Positions 13,404 to 20,174 are shown, counted from the stretch's first letter. The stretch: DNA of 21,862 nt from JBBDXI01 sp040902425 (GCA_040902425.1 JBBDXI010000068.1:1-21862); one strand, 5' to 3'. Translations and numbers: made by a program. The notes: generated by a model not told the origin, from the letters alone.

Positions 13404-14099
13404 ATGGCCGACCCGGCCCACCCCAGCATGCCCCCCCGCGTGTCCCACGACAGCCCCCCCTCCCCCGCGCCACCCTCCCCCCGCCCCGGCGGCGATGAGA
13501 CCCTCGCGCGGCTCTGCACCCGCGCCATGGGCGGCGACCGCGAGGCCTTCAACCTCATCCACCTCCGCCTCGAAGGGGGCCTCCGCCGCCAGTTCCTCGA
13601 CCGCACCGCCGGGAGGTCCGACGTCGCCGACGACCTCTCCCAGCGGACCTGGATGGCCGTCTGGAAGGCCTTCCAGGGGGGCAAGTACCACCCGGAGCGG
13701 GCCGCCATCTCCACCTTCGTCTACGCCGTCGGCGTCAAGGTCTGGCTCCAGCACCTCCGCAAGAACCGCCGCCCCATGGGCCAGCTCCCCGCCACCGTCG
13801 CCGAGGCCTCCTCCGACGAGGCGGACCCCGTCCTCACCCTCCGCCTCGCCGAGCTCCTCGAGAGCATCCGCGATGGCCTGAAAGCCGGCTCACCCGGCCC
13901 CCTCACCGAGGAGGAGCGCTGGATCGTCCAGGAGGCCGCCCGCGGCGAATCCGACCGCACCCTCGCCAAGCGCCTCGGCGTCGCCCCCAGCACCCTCAAC
14001 GTCCGCAAGAACGCGGCCCTGGAGAAGTTGCGCCGCTTCCTCGCCAGCCGGGGCCACCGGGCCGAAAACGCCGAGCGCGGACGCGACGACGACGAATAA
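13404..14099 (+). CDS. ECF-type RNA polymerase sigma factor
   Basis: A 231-aa sigma factor. A Pro/Ser-rich N-terminal leader (about 1-30) precedes region 2 (about 33-123), which contains DVADDLSQRTWMAVWKAF (73-90) and STFVYAVGVKVWLQHLRKN. Region 4 (about 167-215) has LTEEERWIVQEAARGESDRT and the helix-turn-helix AKRLGVAPSTLNVRKNAALE. It would recruit RNA polymerase to a small regulon. The ATG at 13404 gives a plausible start, with an ATG at 13428 as alternative. Neither has a Shine-Dalgarno. It is divergent from DUF1573-rhodanese-DoxX and followed by a membrane protein after 65 nt. Control of the divergent operon is plausible but inferred. Confidence 0.85.
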   Translation: MADPAHPSMPPRVSHDSPPSPAPPSPRPGGDETLARLCTRAMGGDREAFNLIHLRLEGGLRRQFLDRTAGRSDVADDLSQRTWMAVWKAFQGGKYHPERAAISTFVYAVGVKVWLQHLRKNRRPMGQLPATVAEASSDEADPVLTLRLAELLESIRDGLKAGSPGPLTEEERWIVQEAARGESDRTLAKRLGVAPSTLNVRKNAALEKLRRFLASRGHRAENAERGRDDDE

Positions 14100-14116
14100 C
14101 CGGGAGAACGGGCATC

Positions 14117-14143
14117 GTGGCACAGGCTTCTCGCCTGTGGACT
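14117..14143. repeat. Dispersed GTGSCAC palindromic element, copy 6, in the sigma/membrane-protein gap
   Basis: CACAGGC (14121-14127) pairs with GCCTGTG (14133-14139) around TTCTC. The left edge is GTGGCAC and the right edge GTGGACT. It starts 17 nt after the sigma-factor stop and precedes the next ATG at 14165. Its GTG is in frame with that gene and could be mistaken for its start. Confidence 0.7.
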
Positions 14144-14164
14144 CGATCAAGCGAGCGAGATCAC

Positions 14165-14839
14165 ATGGACGACCGCGAACTGCTGCAACTGGTCCGGATG
14201 GCCCTGGAGGCCGAAGACCTCGGCGCTGAGGGCGCCGGCGCCCCGCCCCGCCTCCGCCTCGCCGGCGCGGGCGCTCACCCCGCCCACATCCGCGCCTTCC
14301 GTTTCGCCGGCGGCCTGATCGCTGCGGCCGCGGCCCTCGCGCTCGCCGTGGTCATCATGGCCCCGACCCCCGCGCCCCCCCCTGCACCCCTTGTCAGCAA
14401 CGACAGCCACAGGCAGCCCCCCGCGCCGCCGCCTGAGATCGTCACGCCGCCGAGCGACACCGCCACCGCGCAGGCCGCGGCCACCGGCGGCTTCGTGTTC
14501 GTGGTCTACCGCGCGGCGGACGGCACCTGCGACTGCAAGGAGCTCAAGCGTCCGCAGTGGTCCGGCGGCAAGCGCCTCGCCGAGATCGGCCGCCAGGAAC
14601 TCCTCGACGCCGTCTTGGGTTCGCGCTGCACCTCCAGCGCCGAGCGCATGGTGGTCCTCGCCGTCGAGGGCCCCGCCGACATGCTCCCCGGTGCCACCGC
14701 GGCCGCCGAGCGCGTCGCCAGCCGCCTCGCCTCCGCCCCGCCCCTCTGGAACGAGGACATCAGCTCCATCGCCAGCGCCGCCATGCCCGACCTGCCGCAG
14801 GGCTCCACGGTGGTCGCCAAGTCCGTCGCGATGCGCTGA
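14165..14839 (+). CDS. Single-pass membrane protein, candidate anti-sigma factor or envelope sensor
   Basis: A 224-aa protein I do not recognise as a family. A short charged N-terminal part (1-45) precedes one membrane helix (about 48-66, AGGLIAAAAALALAVVIM). A Pro-rich linker (67-98) and a small outer domain (about 105-220) with TCDCKEL (C122, C124) and C155 follow. The layout, small cytoplasmic part plus one helix plus outer domain, directly downstream of an ECF sigma factor, suits an anti-sigma factor, but no zinc-binding anti-sigma motif is visible. I use the ATG at 14165. An upstream in-frame GTG at 14117 is part of a palindromic repeat. The cysteine pair suggests thiol chemistry shared with the divergent operon (inference). 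Confidence 0.72.
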   Translation: MDDRELLQLVRMALEAEDLGAEGAGAPPRLRLAGAGAHPAHIRAFRFAGGLIAAAAALALAVVIMAPTPAPPPAPLVSNDSHRQPPAPPPEIVTPPSDTATAQAAATGGFVFVVYRAADGTCDCKELKRPQWSGGKRLAEIGRQELLDAVLGSRCTSSAERMVVLAVEGPADMLPGATAAAERVASRLASAPPLWNEDISSIASAAMPDLPQGSTVVAKSVAMR

Positions 14840-14860
14840 CCGAGTCCTCGCCCCATTCCT

Positions 14861-14941
14861 CTTGCCTGTTCTTCACAGGCCCAAGCGCCAGCGCGGGCGT
14901 TCCGCCGAACTTCGTGTCGTGCCCGCACGCGCTGGTGCGCT
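14861..14941. terminator. Inverted-repeat region between convergent genes, possible terminators
   Basis: Two hairpins lie in the gap. GCCTGT (14864-14869) pairs with ACAGGC (14875-14880). A larger one pairs GCGCCAGCGC and GGGC (14885-14898) with GCCC and GCGCTGG (14921-14935), with a four-base bulge. It lies between the 3' ends of the membrane-protein gene and dus and could stop transcription from either side. No T-tract is seen, so the terminator call rests on position and structure. Confidence 0.4.
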
Positions 14942-16027
14942 CTAGACCGAGGCCTCGGCTTCCTCCCGCTCCCGGCCCCAGCTCCGCAGCCCCCCCGCCG
15001 CAAACTCATCCAGCGCCGCGTGCACCGCCGCCGCGTCCGCCGCCTCCCGAATCCGTTCCTTCAGCGGCTTGCAGGCCCCCCCGTTCAGCCGCTTCCCGAA
15101 CCAGCTGATCCGACGCCGCACCTGGTACATCGCGTACCGCTCATCCCGCTGCTCCAGCATCAACTCGAAAAACCGCCGCACGATCGCGATCTTCTCCGCG
15201 TCGCTCGGCTCCCGCACGCCGTGCCACCGACCGCCGCTCTGGGCGGTCGGTGCTCCTTCTGATACCTGCAGCGCCCACGCATCCCGGAAAATCCACGGCG
15301 TGCTCAGCGCCCCGCGCCCGATCATCACGCCGTCGCACCCCGTCGCCCGCATCATCCGCACCGCATCGGCCGCCTCGCGCACATCCCCGTTCCCGATCAC
15401 GGGAATCCGCCCGCCCACGCGCTCGACCACCGCCGCGATCCCCTCCAGCCGAACCTCGCCGGAGAACTTCATCTCCGTCGTCCGCCCGTGCACCGTCACC
15501 GCGCTCACGCCCACATCCGCCAGCCGCACCGCCAGCTCCGGCGCCACATCCGCGCTCGACCACCCCAGCCGCATCTTGGTCGTCACCGGCACCCGCCCCC
15601 CGCTCGCCGCGGCCGCGGCCTTCACCACGGCCCCCGCCACCGCCACCGCGCGATCGAGGTCGCACAGCAGTTTGCTCCCCCCATCCTTCTTGGTCACCTT
15701 GTCAACCGGGCAGCCCATGTTGATGTCCACCACGGATGCCCCGTGCTCCACCGCCCAGCGCGCCCCCTCCGCCATGATGGAGGGGTCCGGCCCGTACAGC
15801 TGCATCCCCACCGGCCGGTCGAACTCGCTGGTCTTCGCCAGGTCCAGGCTCGTCGCCGTTCCCCGCAGCAGCCCCTGAGGGGAAAGCAGGTCCGTGCACG
15901 CCAGCCCCACCCCGCCCTGCTCCCGGCAGATCATCCGGAACGCCAGGTCGCAGTAGCCCGCGATGGGCGCCAGCAACAGGTTCGTCGCCAGCCGAACCGG
16001 CCCGATCTGGAGGGGGACACCGATCAC
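14942..16027 (-). CDS. dus: tRNA-dihydrouridine synthase, DusB-like
   Basis: A 361-aa flavoprotein that reduces uridines to dihydrouridine in tRNA. The N-terminal half is an FMN-binding TIM barrel: LLAPIAGYCDLAFRMICRE, then MQLYGPDP, then DINMGCPVDKVTKKDGGSKL with catalytic C106, TTKMRLGW, VTVHGRTTEMKFSG, IPVIGNGDV and GVMIGRGAL. A small helical C-terminal domain follows (about 275-350). The MGCPVDKVTK form resembles DusB. The start is the GTG at 16027, and no Shine-Dalgarno is seen. Residues 258-269 (GAPTAQSGGRWH) are encoded exactly by a 36-nt palindromic element, placed between the barrel and the helical domain. It lies 34 nt downstream of the DUF2007-like gene. Confidence 0.93.
   Translation of the reverse strand: MIGVPLQIGPVRLATNLLLAPIAGYCDLAFRMICREQGGVGLACTDLLSPQGLLRGTATSLDLAKTSEFDRPVGMQLYGPDPSIMAEGARWAVEHGASVVDINMGCPVDKVTKKDGGSKLLCDLDRAVAVAGAVVKAAAAASGGRVPVTTKMRLGWSSADVAPELAVRLADVGVSAVTVHGRTTEMKFSGEVRLEGIAAVVERVGGRIPVIGNGDVREAADAVRMMRATGCDGVMIGRGALSTPWIFRDAWALQVSEGAPTAQSGGRWHGVREPSDAEKIAIVRRFFELMLEQRDERYAMYQVRRRISWFGKRLNGGACKPLKERIREAADAAAVHAALDEFAAGGLRSWGREREEAEASV
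15221..15256. repeat. Dispersed GTGSCAC palindromic element, copy 7, inside dus
   Basis: A perfect 11-bp stem, CACCGACCGCC (15225-15235) with GGCGGTCGGTG (15242-15252), and a 6-nt loop, between edges GTGCCAC and GTGCTCC. Its 36 nt coincide exactly with 12 codons of dus. The insertion adds 12 residues at a domain boundary and leaves the gene intact. Confidence 0.85.
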
Positions 16028-16061
16028 AACAGAGGATAGGTGCCCGGGCCGGGACGGCTGA

Positions 16062-16466
16062 TCACCCCAGCATCCCCGACTGCACCAGGTACCCCGCCGC
16101 CGCCAGCATCACCATCGCCACCAGCCCCGCGATCAGCCACCACGCCGTGCGGCCCCACTCCCGCGCCCGCGTCGCATCCTCGGGGGCCTCGCCCTCAGCG
16201 GTCCCCGTGTCCACCTCATCCCAGTCAAGGTCCACCGAGTCGGCCTTGATTGCCCGCAGCGCCGCCCGCGCCGCCTCCACATCCGCCCGCCGCACCGCGA
16301 CCCGGAACGGCTGCGACACCACCGCCTCCCACTGCAGCACCGCCCCCGCCGTCGTGAACGACTCCGCGTGGATCCCCTGCCCCCGCAGCGCCTCCACGAT
16401 CACCCCGGCCTCGAACTCGTTCGCCGCCGTCGTCAGGTCCACCAGAATGTCCGGGTCCTTCCCCAT
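16062..16466 (-). CDS. DUF2007-like protein with C-terminal membrane helix
   Basis: A 134-aa protein. The first 75 residues, with EFEAGVIVEALRGQGIHAES and PFRVAVRRADVEAARAALRA, match the pattern of DUF2007, a small ferredoxin-like fold described as a putative signal-transducing domain. An acidic linker (about 77-105) and one membrane helix near the C-terminus (about 112-130) follow, so it is probably a tail-anchored cytoplasmic protein. The ATG at 16466 begins the conserved part. It is followed by dus after 34 nt, likely co-transcribed, and is divergent from the LolC-like permease gene. The role is unknown. Confidence 0.72.
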   Translation of the reverse strand: MGKDPDILVDLTTAANEFEAGVIVEALRGQGIHAESFTTAGAVLQWEAVVSQPFRVAVRRADVEAARAALRAIKADSVDLDWDEVDTGTAEGEAPEDATRAREWGRTAWWLIAGLVAMVMLAAAGYLVQSGMLG

Positions 16467-16595
16467 GCGGCCGGATCGTAGTGCCGCCCCCGGGCGGCCC
16501 CCGTTCCCGCCCTCCCCTCTCACCTCCCCGCGATTTGAACCCCCGCCGCCCCCGCGCACTGAACCCCTATCACCCCCCACCTACCCTTCCCCCGC

Positions 16596-18446
16596 GTGTA
16601 CCAGTCCCTCCTCACCCGGCGTTATCTCACCAGCAAGGTCATGCCCCTGCTCGCCGCCCTCGCGGTGATGCTCTGCTGCGCCATGGAACTGATCGTCTGG
16701 TCGGTCATGGGCGGCTTCCTCGTCATGCTCATGGAATCGGGCAAGACCCTCATCGGCGATGTCGAGATCGGCTATGAGAACACCGGCATCGCCTACTACG
16801 GCGACCTCATCGACCGCCTGAACAAGGACCCCCTCGTCGAGGCCGCGGCCCCCACGATCGAGACCTTCGGCCTTCTTAACCTCCCCCTCTCCAACGGCGC
16901 CCGCACGGTGGTCGTCAAGGGCGTCGAGCCCCGGAGCTTCACGAAGGTCACCGGCTTCGCGGACTCCCTCTGGTGGCGCCCTCTCGAAAAGCCCCTCCCC
17001 AAGGACACCGAGGCCCGCGACCCCCGCGTCCCCTTCCACGGCTACGCCGCCCGCCTCGCCGAGGCCGCCGACGACTTCCTTGACTATCGCCCGGAGGATG
17101 TGGCCGTCGCCCTGAAGGCCCCCCGGGCCACGGTGGATGCCCTCCGCGACGCCGCCCGGCGCGCCCGCCGCCTCGCCGACAACGGGCGTGCCGTCAGCGA
17201 TGAGTGGACCGGCCAGCTCCGCGAGGCCGGGGCTTCGATTGTCGCCCTCGCCAGGGACACCCTGCGGACCGCCCCGCCCCCGCCCGCCGCGCAGGGCGAA
17301 GAGGCCCTCCCGGCTCCCCACCGCGCTGTGGCCCACCTCGAGGCCCGCGCCGCCGCCTTCGCATACGCCGAGTCCATGTACAAGCGCATGGCCGACCTGC
17401 TCCCCCAGGGCGAGGCGCTCACCGCCGACGGCGAGGCGGCCATCGTCCTGGGCACCCAGGTCGGCGGCTACAACGAGCGCGACCCCGCCGGCTTCCTCAA
17501 GCCCCTGCTCTTCCTCCCCGGCAACAGCGGCACGCTCAACGTGGTCCCGATGGACTCGCGCGGCACGCCCCTCGCCATGGAGCACCGCCTCCGCCGCTTC
17601 CCCATCGTGAACCAGTTCCGCTCCGGCATCTTCGAGATCGACGCCCAGACCGTCATCGTCCGCCTCGACGCCCTCCAGCGCATCCTCCAGATGGATGAGG
17701 GCCGCCGCATCGCCCCCGGCGCCGGCGCTGCCCCGCGGGTCGAGACCGGCCCGGACGGCCAGGAGCGCTTCGTCGAGCCCCCGCCCACGGTCATCCAGCC
17801 CGCCCGCGTCACGACCATCCTCATCCGAGCGAAGGCCGGCGTCACCGCCGACGCCCTCGCGAAGCGCGCCCGCGAGGTCTACGAGGAGTTCGCGGATGCC
17901 CACGCCGCCGGCCCCTCCCCGCCCCCGCCCGTCAACTCCCCGGGCCTCCGCATCGCCACCTGGGAGGAGCGCAACGCCACTCTCATCGGCGCGGTCCGCA
18001 AGGAGACCGCCCTGGTCATGTTCATCTTCGGCGTCATCTCCCTCACCAGCGTCTTCCTCGTCCTCGCCATCTTCTGGGCCATGGTCAGCGAGAAGACCCG
18101 CGACATCGGCGTCCTCCGCGCCATCGGCGCCAGCCGCGCCGGCGTCGCCTGGCTCTGGATCCGCTACGGCCTGGCCATCGGCCTCATCGGCGCGGTCCTC
18201 GGCGGCGTCGCCGCGTACATGATCGTGACCAACATCAACCCCATCCACGAGTGGATGGGCGAGTTCCTCGGCATCTCCATCTGGGACCCCCGCGTCTACT
18301 ACTTCACAACCATCCCGAGCAAGGTCGATCCTGTGAAGGCCGTGATCGTCCTCGCCAGCGGCATCGTCGCCAGCGTCATCGGCGCTGCCATCCCCGCCAT
18401 CAAGGCCGCCAACATGCACCCCGTCCGCGCCCTCCGCTGGGAGTGA
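16596..18446 (+). CDS. LolC/MacB-type ABC transporter permease (FtsX domain)
   Basis: A 616-aa permease. The N-terminus (YQSLLTRRYLTSKVMPLLAA) and first helix (about 17-47) match the LolC/LolE/MacB group, which extracts lipoproteins or moves other substrates from the membrane by mechanotransmission. A large extracytoplasmic domain (about 50-470) is followed by the FtsX domain with three helices (about 473-497, 520-545, 578-602), the motif EKTRDIGVLRAIGASRAGV and the ending AANMHPVRALRWE. The start is the GTG at 16596, which gives the typical short leader. No Shine-Dalgarno is visible. The outer domain is larger than in typical LolC. Its ATPase gene follows after 129 nt of repeat DNA. Only one permease gene is present, so a homodimer is likely. 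Confidence 0.88.
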   Translation: MYQSLLTRRYLTSKVMPLLAALAVMLCCAMELIVWSVMGGFLVMLMESGKTLIGDVEIGYENTGIAYYGDLIDRLNKDPLVEAAAPTIETFGLLNLPLSNGARTVVVKGVEPRSFTKVTGFADSLWWRPLEKPLPKDTEARDPRVPFHGYAARLAEAADDFLDYRPEDVAVALKAPRATVDALRDAARRARRLADNGRAVSDEWTGQLREAGASIVALARDTLRTAPPPPAAQGEEALPAPHRAVAHLEARAAAFAYAESMYKRMADLLPQGEALTADGEAAIVLGTQVGGYNERDPAGFLKPLLFLPGNSGTLNVVPMDSRGTPLAMEHRLRRFPIVNQFRSGIFEIDAQTVIVRLDALQRILQMDEGRRIAPGAGAAPRVETGPDGQERFVEPPPTVIQPARVTTILIRAKAGVTADALAKRAREVYEEFADAHAAGPSPPPPVNSPGLRIATWEERNATLIGAVRKETALVMFIFGVISLTSVFLVLAIFWAMVSEKTRDIGVLRAIGASRAGVAWLWIRYGLAIGLIGAVLGGVAAYMIVTNINPIHEWMGEFLGISIWDPRVYYFTTIPSKVDPVKAVIVLASGIVASVIGAAIPAIKAANMHPVRALRWE

Positions 18447-18454
18447 CCCCACTC

Positions 18455-18567
18455 GATGCCTCCCGCCTTGATGCCTTGATGCCTCATGCCTTGATGCCTC
18501 TCTTCCCCCAACGCCAAGCCCCAAATCCCGAATCGACGGATCTTCCTTGAATCTCGAATCTTGAATC
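18455..18567. repeat. Tandem ATGCCT and GAATC arrays between permease and ATPase genes
   Basis: Five ATGCCT units (18456, 18471, 18479, 18486, 18494), mostly 7-8 nt apart, are followed by GAATC at 18530 and three more at 18549, 18556 and 18563, exactly 7 nt apart (TTGAATC/TCGAATC). The array fills the gap between two genes that should be co-expressed and ends 9 nt before the ATPase start. Confidence 0.75.
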
Positions 18568-18575
18568 CCAGCTCC

Positions 18576-19286
18576 ATGACCCTCATCCAAGTCCACAACC
18601 TCCACAAGACCTATCGCCTCGGCCGCGTGGATGTCCCCGTCCTCCGCGGCGCGGACCTGTCCGTCAAGCGCGGCGAGTGGCTCGCCGTCCTGGGCGCTTC
18701 CGGCTCCGGCAAATCCACGCTCCTGCACCTCATGGGCGGCCTCGACCGCCCCGACAACGGCAAGGGCACCGGCAAGACCGGCGGCGATGTCGTCTTCAAC
18801 GACCGCCCCCTCAGCGGCTACTCCCACCGCGAGCTCGACCGCTTCCGCGCCGAGCGCGTCGGCTTCGTCTTCCAGTTCTACCACCTCCTCCCCGAGCTCA
18901 CCGTCCTCGAGAACGTCCTCATCGCCGCCATGGTCCGCGACGGCGGCTTCGGCTACCAGCGCACCGCCTCGGAGCCCCGCGCCCGGGAGCTGCTCGGCGC
19001 CTTCGGCCTCGATCACCGCCTCGGCCACCGCCCCGCCGAGCTCTCCGGCGGCGAGCGGCAACGCGTGGCCATCGCCCGCGCCCTCATCAACGAGCCCGAC
19101 GTCCTCCTCGCCGATGAGCCCACCGGCAACCTCGACCGCGCCACCGGCGAGAAGATCCTCGACGCCGTCGCCGCCCTGCGCGCCCAGCGGGGCCAGACCA
19201 TCGTCATGGTCACCCACGACCCCCAGGTCGCCGCCCGCGCCGACCGCATCGTCCAGCTCGAAGACGGCCGCGTCGTCGCGGCGTAG
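18576..19286 (+). CDS. LolD/MacB-type ABC transporter ATPase
   Basis: A 236-aa ABC ATPase with all motifs in place: Walker A GASGSGKST (40-48), Q-loop FVFQFYHLLPELT (97-109), signature LSGGERQRVAIARAL (156-170), Walker B VLLADEPTG (D180, E181), D-loop NLD and H-loop VMVTHDP (H214). The Q-loop and signature fit the LolD/MacB/FtsE class, consistent with the FtsX-type permease just upstream. A short extra segment (DNGKGTGKTGGD, 60-71) sits between Walker A and the Q-loop. I use the ATG at 18576. An in-frame TTG at 18561 belongs to the GAATC repeat. The substrate is unknown. Confidence 0.93.
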   Translation: MTLIQVHNLHKTYRLGRVDVPVLRGADLSVKRGEWLAVLGASGSGKSTLLHLMGGLDRPDNGKGTGKTGGDVVFNDRPLSGYSHRELDRFRAERVGFVFQFYHLLPELTVLENVLIAAMVRDGGFGYQRTASEPRARELLGAFGLDHRLGHRPAELSGGERQRVAIARALINEPDVLLADEPTGNLDRATGEKILDAVAALRAQRGQTIVMVTHDPQVAARADRIVQLEDGRVVAA

Positions 19287-19302
19287 AGACGAAGACGAAG
19301 AA

Positions 19303-19383
19303 GCCACAGATGACACAGATGCGCACAGATGGGAAGGAGAGACCCCTCTGCTCTTATCTGTGTCCATCTGTGTCATCTGTGGC
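19303..19383. repeat. Long inverted repeat, CACAGATG type
   Basis: The arms 19303-19330 and 19356-19383 are complementary at 26 of 28 positions, and the first 19 bases of each arm match perfectly. Each arm has three CACAGAT units spaced 9 and 10 nt apart around a 25-nt loop. Purine-rich GAAGACGAAG before it and its pyrimidine counterpart after it extend the symmetry loosely. It fills the 119-nt gap between the ATPase gene and yggU. Confidence 0.9.
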
Positions 19384-19405
19384 CTCTTCCTCGTCCTCCT
19401 GACCT

Positions 19406-19678
19406 ATGCCCGTCCGCCTCGCCATCAAGGCCGTCCCCGGCGCCCGGCGCGACGAGATCGCCGGCCGCCTCGGCGACCGCCTCAAGGTGCGCACCTCCGC
19501 CCCGCCCGAGGACGGGCGCGCCAACAGCGCCGTCTGCGCGCTCGTCGCCGCCGCGCTCGGCATCCGCCCGCGCGATGTCCGCATCGTCTCCGGCCACGCC
19601 CGCCCCGAGAAGGTCCTGGAGATCGACGGCGTGAGCGAGGAGTCGGTGCGGGCCCTGCTCGCGGGCGGGCCCGGATAG
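19406..19678 (+). CDS. yggU: DUF167/YggU family protein
   Basis: A 90-aa protein made up of one DUF167 domain: LAIKAVPGARRDEIAG, LKVRTSAPPEDGRANSAVCA, the helix ALVAAALGI, VRIVSGHARPEKVLEID. The APPEDGRAN segment is the family signature. Its biochemical role is not established. It is small and cytoplasmic. The ATG at 19406 starts the domain cleanly, and no Shine-Dalgarno is visible. It lies downstream of the LolD-like gene with a large inverted repeat between them, and 46 nt upstream of mntR. Confidence 0.85.
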   Translation: MPVRLAIKAVPGARRDEIAGRLGDRLKVRTSAPPEDGRANSAVCALVAAALGIRPRDVRIVSGHARPEKVLEIDGVSEESVRALLAGGPG

Positions 19679-19684
19679 CCTTGC

Positions 19685-19704
19685 CCGCGGGTACGCTACC
19701 GCGG
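19685..19704. promoter_or_regulatory. Small hairpin upstream of mntR
   Basis: CCGCGG (19685-19690) can pair with CCGCGG (19699-19704), extended by TA pairs with one bulged G, in the 46-nt yggU-mntR gap. It could be an operator for autoregulation or a chance GC palindrome. It does not resemble an MntR box that I know. Confidence 0.25.
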
Positions 19705-19724
19705 CGCCGCCGGAGCCCGTCCCC

Positions 19725-20174
19725 GTGCCAGCCACCGAACCGCCACACCCCGCCGACCTCGCCGCCCGCTTCCGCACCACCCGCGCTGCGCACCGCGACG
19801 AGACCGCCGAGGACTACGTCGAGGCCGTCGCCCAGCTCATCGCCGAGCGCGGCGAGGCCCGCGTCCGCGACCTCGCCCGCATGATGGGCGTCAGCCACGT
19901 CACCGTCACCCGCATCATGGCCCGCCTCGCCCGCGAGGGCCTGGTCGAGGCCCGGCGCCACCGCCCCATCGCCCTCACCCCCGCCGGCCAGCGCCTCGCC
20001 GGGCGCATCCGCGAGCGCCACGAGGTGGTCCTGGGCTTCCTCAAGAGCCTCGGCGTCCCCGCCCGCCAGGCCGAGATCGACGCCGAGGGCATCGAGCACC
20101 ACGTCAGCGACGCGACCATCCGGGCCATGAGGCGGGCGATGGCGCGGGCCGCGGCCACTGGCCCCCCCGCATGA
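19725..20174 (+). CDS. mntR: Manganese-responsive transcriptional regulator MntR (DtxR family)
   Basis: A 149-aa metal-dependent repressor. An N-terminal leader (1-26) precedes a winged helix with EARVRDLARMMGVSHVTVTRIMARLAREGLVE in the recognition region and a short dimerisation domain. All manganese ligands known from B. subtilis MntR have counterparts: D30 and E33 in EDYVE, H99 in RERHE, and E121, E124 and H125 in AEGIEHHVS. It lacks the C-terminal SH3 domain of iron-type DtxR, as MntR does. The start is the GTG at 19725, with GGAG 9 nt upstream. It overlaps cls as ATGA. No manganese transporter gene is nearby, so its targets must lie elsewhere or include cls. Confidence 0.92.
   Translation: MPATEPPHPADLAARFRTTRAAHRDETAEDYVEAVAQLIAERGEARVRDLARMMGVSHVTVTRIMARLAREGLVEARRHRPIALTPAGQRLAGRIRERHEVVLGFLKSLGVPARQAEIDAEGIEHHVSDATIRAMRRAMARAAATGPPA

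Noticed and set aside
14117..14164. GTG at 14117 as start of the membrane-protein gene, adding 16 residues
   Set aside because: The added residues (AQASRLW...) are the translation of the palindromic element. An ATG at 14165 follows and starts the protein-like sequence.
18455..18567. Possible CRISPR-like array
   Set aside because: The units are 5-8 nt with almost no spacers, and no cas genes are present. The other repeats are inverted pairs, not evenly spaced direct repeats.
16581..19376. Very long open frames opposite or overlapping real genes (e.g. 16581-19376 minus, 2764-5145 plus, 4964-7210 plus, 11498-13234 plus, 19814-21724 minus)
   Set aside because: Their translations are low-complexity (Arg/Pro or Gly/Ala/Glu-rich) with no family motifs and arise because GC-rich codons rarely produce stops in the other frames. 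The opposite-strand or alternate-frame genes show clear conserved motifs.
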